A stretch of 24,396 bases of DNA from Gp13-AA77 sp036521995. GTDB lineage: Bacteria; Acidobacteriota; Terriglobia; UBA7540. Below the pieces are notes generated by a model. The model had not been told where the DNA came from. It did not search any database and was given only the letters and a program-made list of their open reading frames with translations. Position 1 is the first letter of the stretch. Each line of letters begins with the position of its first letter. Below are positions 23,759 through 24,396 of the stretch, piece by piece. A program made the position numbers and the translations under genes. Location of the stretch: the NCBI GenBank assembly GCA_036521995.1, contig DATDGR010000080.1, forward strand, positions 1-24,396, read 5' to 3'.

Positions 23759-24259
23759 ATGAAAATTCAGCGCAGCTTTGCGATCTGGGTAAGTTTGATT
23801 CTGTTGCCACTCCTTCTGCTGGTTGGTTATATGGCGGCCAAAGAAAAGAGCGCCGCGAAGTACCTTTGTTCGGAGACGGACCCGGGGGCGATGTGCAACG
23901 CCAGCACCACCTGCGGCTCGCCTTCCGCGCCTTGCATCGTGGACGTGAATCGGACCGCCAATGCGGTTTCAGTAACTCCAAGCACTCCAGACGCGAAGTC
24001 GGACAAACCCTTCTGCATCAAGGTGGGCACCACTGTGACCTGGAAAAGCGAGTCCAAGAATGTAGGTTTCGTTTTGGACTTCGGCCCTTCGACCCCATTC
24101 GACCAGCAGACCATCATCGGCGGTTCTGACCGTGAGGTCTCGCTGGTGGCGAAGAAGCCGGGATGCTACAAGTTCTCCGCGGGAGCTTGCGTTTCGGGAG
24201 CCATCTACGGGATGTGCGGAGAAGGCAGTACAGAGCTCATCGTCACCGCTGGCAACTAA
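23759..24259 (+). CDS. Cysteine-rich exported protein, possibly cupredoxin-like fold
   Basis: 166 aa from ATG 23759, with GAGGTG three bases upstream; the earlier ATG 23729 has no ribosome site. Residues about 5-27 form a membrane anchor or signal (FAIWVSLILLPLLLLVGYMA). The mature part has eight cysteines, in CSETDPGAMCNASTTC, PCIVDV, FCIKVGTT, GCYKFSAGACVSG and MCGEG, so several disulfides are likely. KVGTTVTWKSESKNVGFVLD and a closing STELIVTAG strand resemble a plastocyanin-like beta sandwich, but the His/Cys copper ligands are not apparent. Function unknown. Confidence 0.7.
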   Translation: MKIQRSFAIWVSLILLPLLLLVGYMAAKEKSAAKYLCSETDPGAMCNASTTCGSPSAPCIVDVNRTANAVSVTPSTPDAKSDKPFCIKVGTTVTWKSESKNVGFVLDFGPSTPFDQQTIIGGSDREVSLVAKKPGCYKFSAGACVSGAIYGMCGEGSTELIVTAGN

Positions 24260-24302
24260 GTACTGTTATTCGGAATTACGGTGACGTATTCCCGCAGCCG
24301 GG

Positions 24303-24396
24303 TCAAGCTGCCGGTGCGAGGGTCTTTGCGTCGAGCCGGGTCGCGAGTTTGGCCAAGTCCTCGCGAGTGAAGGTCCATTGAAATGGAGCAGCAGAC
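24303..24396 (-). CDS. 3' end of a probable IS630-type transposase, partial
   Basis: The minus strand reads SAAPFQWTFTREDLAKLATR then LDAKTLAPAA and a stop at 24303. APFQWTFTREDL is like the C-terminal end of IS630-family DDE transposases as I remember them. The rest lies outside the window, so whether it is intact cannot be seen. Confidence 0.5.
   Translation of the reverse strand, partial: SAAPFQWTFTREDLAKLATRLDAKTLAPAA

Overview
The window looks like a chromosomal segment of an Acidobacteriota bacterium. The main evidence is an Oar-like TonB-dependent receptor with an N-terminal carboxypeptidase-regulatory domain and the 'LPLNGRNF' signature, together with a secreted protein of the acidobacterial VWFA-related type. 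GC-rich coding sequence, many secreted or Tat-exported proteins and scattered decayed mobile DNA fit the same picture. This assignment is inference from gene style; there is no rRNA or tRNA gene in the window.

Layout. 1-3564 (-): TonB-dependent receptor, cut by the window edge. 3653-4125: frameshifted IS transposase remnant with tandem end repeats. 4244-6670 (+): compact operon of a xylose-isomerase-like TIM barrel protein, an unknown Tat-signal protein and a NagB-like deaminase/isomerase, closed by a hairpin. 6744-7769 (-): radical SAM protein with extra C-terminal cysteines. 7830-8510: AT/T-rich intergenic DNA with short tandem repeats and a perfect G/C palindrome. 8511-9398 (-): a small secreted DUF3761-like protein and a membrane-anchored protein. 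9445-10518: a REP/RAYT island with an intact-looking REP-associated tyrosine transposase, the tail of a second copy and several hairpin units. 10658-12485 (+): ECF sigma factor and its probable anti-sigma factor, which is fused to a DUF4349 module. 12477-14207 (-): coiled-coil protein and a Tat-exported Gfo/Idh/MocA oxidoreductase. 14208-14933: non-coding, with a 31-bp direct repeat and hairpins. 14934-15893 (+): VWFA protein. 15941-16640: a solitary REP hairpin, then remnants of an ORF6N-domain gene and a DNA methylase-like gene. 16653-17774 (-): citrate synthase. 18000-19995 (+): multi-pass membrane protein and a secreted TPR protein. 20008-22477 (-): ferritin-like Tat protein, TatA and lipoyl synthase. 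22892-24259 (+): two unrecognised exported proteins. 24303-24396 (-): tail of a probable IS630-type transposase.

How it fits together. The housekeeping metabolism is citrate synthase and lipoate synthesis (citrate cycle and 2-oxoacid dehydrogenase cofactor). The sugar isomerase/NagB operon and the secreted oxidoreductase suggest carbohydrate or amino-sugar turnover. Three proteins carry twin-arginine signals and a TatA gene is present. The most distinctive part is the REP/RAYT island: its hairpins share a fixed frame (GGCG, 3 variable bp, ACAT / mirrored) in which the middle three base pairs change with compensation, and a further copy lies 5.4 kb away.
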